Assembly (NCBI GenBank): GCA_003533545.1 | Contig: DQEK01000451.1 | Location: forward strand, 1 to 5,937 | Reading direction: 5' to 3' | Source of the DNA: Acidobacteriota bacterium | Lineage (GTDB): Bacteria; Acidobacteriota; Vicinamibacteria; Vicinamibacterales; UBA8438 | Length of the DNA: 5,937 bases | Part shown: in pieces, positions 5,160 through 5,937 of the stretch | Numbering within the stretch: position 1 is the first letter of the stretch | Layout of the letters: each line of letters begins with the position of its first letter | Position numbers and translations under genes: made by a program | The notes under the pieces: generated by a model | What the model saw: only the letters and a program-made list of their open reading frames with translations | Told to the model about the DNA's origin: nothing | The model's database searches: none

Positions 5160-5937
5160 TCAGGGTAGCGCGAGTGCAACGTACTCACTCTGACTATCCT
5201 CCCAGCCGACCGTCGCCACGATGTACTGTCGCCCGTCGACCATGTAGCTAATGGGGGCCGCCGTCGTGCCACCAGGCAACTCCATTTGCCAGACGATATC
5301 GCCGGTCATCTTGTTGTAAGCGCGAAACAGCTTCCCTCCGGCCCCCTCAGGAAGAAACGCCGCACCGACATTCGCACCTTCACCCATAAACACCAGACTC
5401 TTTGTAATCAGGGGCGCTGCCCGTCCCCCATGGCCGAGGGGGGGCAGGTCCAGGTGCGCGATAGCTGGATGGTCGCGCGGTCCCTCGCCGTTCGCCACAG
5501 ACCACAAAATCTCTCCCACATTGAGATCGATCGCCACCAGACGCCCGTAGGGCGGCTTAAACATCGGGAGCCCCTGTGGGCCTGGAATATGGCGCGCTCC
5601 GGTCATAACCCAATCGACGTCAGACCGCGGGTTCTCCGACCGACCTAAACCCACGACCGTCCCACTGTGATTCGACGGGACATACAAGATGCCGGACTCA
5701 GGATCGACCCCAGCACCATTCCAATCCGTGCCACCCACCAACCCGGGCACCACCAAAGAACCCCTCGTGCCCCCTGGGCCCTCATCGATCAATGACGGAG
5801 GTGTAAAGAAAGGCCCCCAAACATAATCGCCCAGCATGGCCACCGCTTCGGCTCGTAACTCCGGCGTGAAGTCGATCAGGTCGTCGAGGCTGACCCCCTG
5901 CTGATCGTAAGCGGGCGGCTTGGTCGGAAACGGTTGG
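5160..5937 (-). CDS. PQQ-dependent dehydrogenase (membrane glucose dehydrogenase-like propeller), C-terminal part (cut by window edge)
   Basis: The open frame enters from the right edge (first full codon at 5936) and ends with TGA at 5160, giving the last 258 residues of a quinoprotein whose N-terminus lies outside. The first in-frame ATG at 5843 is internal, because the residues before it (PFPTKPPAYD, then DDLIDFTPELRAEA) are typical family sequence. Later motifs are GPFFTPPS, then GGTDWNGAGVDPESG followed by LYVPSN, a docking motif VGEILW, TGDIVWQMELPGG, and a final blade GRQYIVATVG ending in YVALALP. These match the C-terminal half of quinoprotein glucose dehydrogenase-like enzymes, which oxidise sugars or alcohols in the periplasm. 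No cytochrome c or cupredoxin domain follows the propeller. The catalytic Asp and metal ligands would lie upstream of this part, so activity cannot be judged. It is probably the first of the visible gene series. Confidence 0.92.
   Translation of the reverse strand, partial: QPFPTKPPAYDQQGVSLDDLIDFTPELRAEAVAMLGDYVWGPFFTPPSLIDEGPGGTRGSLVVPGLVGGTDWNGAGVDPESGILYVPSNHSGTVVGLGRSENPRSDVDWVMTGARHIPGPQGLPMFKPPYGRLVAIDLNVGEILWSVANGEGPRDHPAIAHLDLPPLGHGGRAAPLITKSLVFMGEGANVGAAFLPEGAGGKLFRAYNKMTGDIVWQMELPGGTTAAPISYMVDGRQYIVATVGWEDSQSEYVALALP

Noticed and set aside
5072..5272. Upstream extension of the DinB-like open frame
   Set aside because: It overlaps the end of the upstream quinoprotein, reads as non-coding Arg/Trp/Ser-rich sequence, and the ribosome site and signal peptide both point to ATG 5071.

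Overview
The window is GC-rich bacterial DNA with six tightly packed genes, all on the minus strand. In transcription order (right to left) they are: the C-terminal part of a PQQ-propeller dehydrogenase (5160-5937, cut by the window edge); a secreted DinB-like protein (4511-5071); a second PQQ-propeller dehydrogenase with a cupredoxin domain fused to its C-terminus (2377-4449); a small secreted protein with a predicted dimeric alpha/beta-barrel fold (1871-2320); a soluble PQQ glucose/aldose-type dehydrogenase (441-1808); and the N-terminal part of a DUF418/YeiB-like membrane protein (1-413, cut by the window edge). Gaps between genes are 27 to 88 bases. There is no gene-free stretch above 100 bases, no RNA gene, no mobile element, no CRISPR array and no clear intrinsic terminator. 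The many open frames on the plus strand are shadows of these genes.

Organism: the gene content suggests an Acidobacteriota-like (perhaps Vicinamibacteria-like) aerobic heterotroph. The pointers are the DinB subtype ending in a Y-G-Q-M/P-P-A-S-R pattern, the duplicated PQQ dehydrogenases and the DUF418 protein. This is inference from protein style, not a phylogenetic result.

Functional picture: four complete genes carry N-terminal export signals, and three encode PQQ enzymes, so the theme is periplasmic oxidation of sugars or alcohols by quinoproteins. None of the visible parts contains a CXXCH heme motif. The only recognisable redox partner encoded here is the amicyanin-like cupredoxin domain fused to the 2377-4449 enzyme. 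Its copper site keeps His, Cys and His but has Ala where the axial Met normally lies. That fusion, and the unusual metal and PQQ pocket residues of the same protein, are the most interesting points. The DinB-like and alpha/beta-barrel proteins have no assignable reaction. No PQQ biosynthesis gene is visible.
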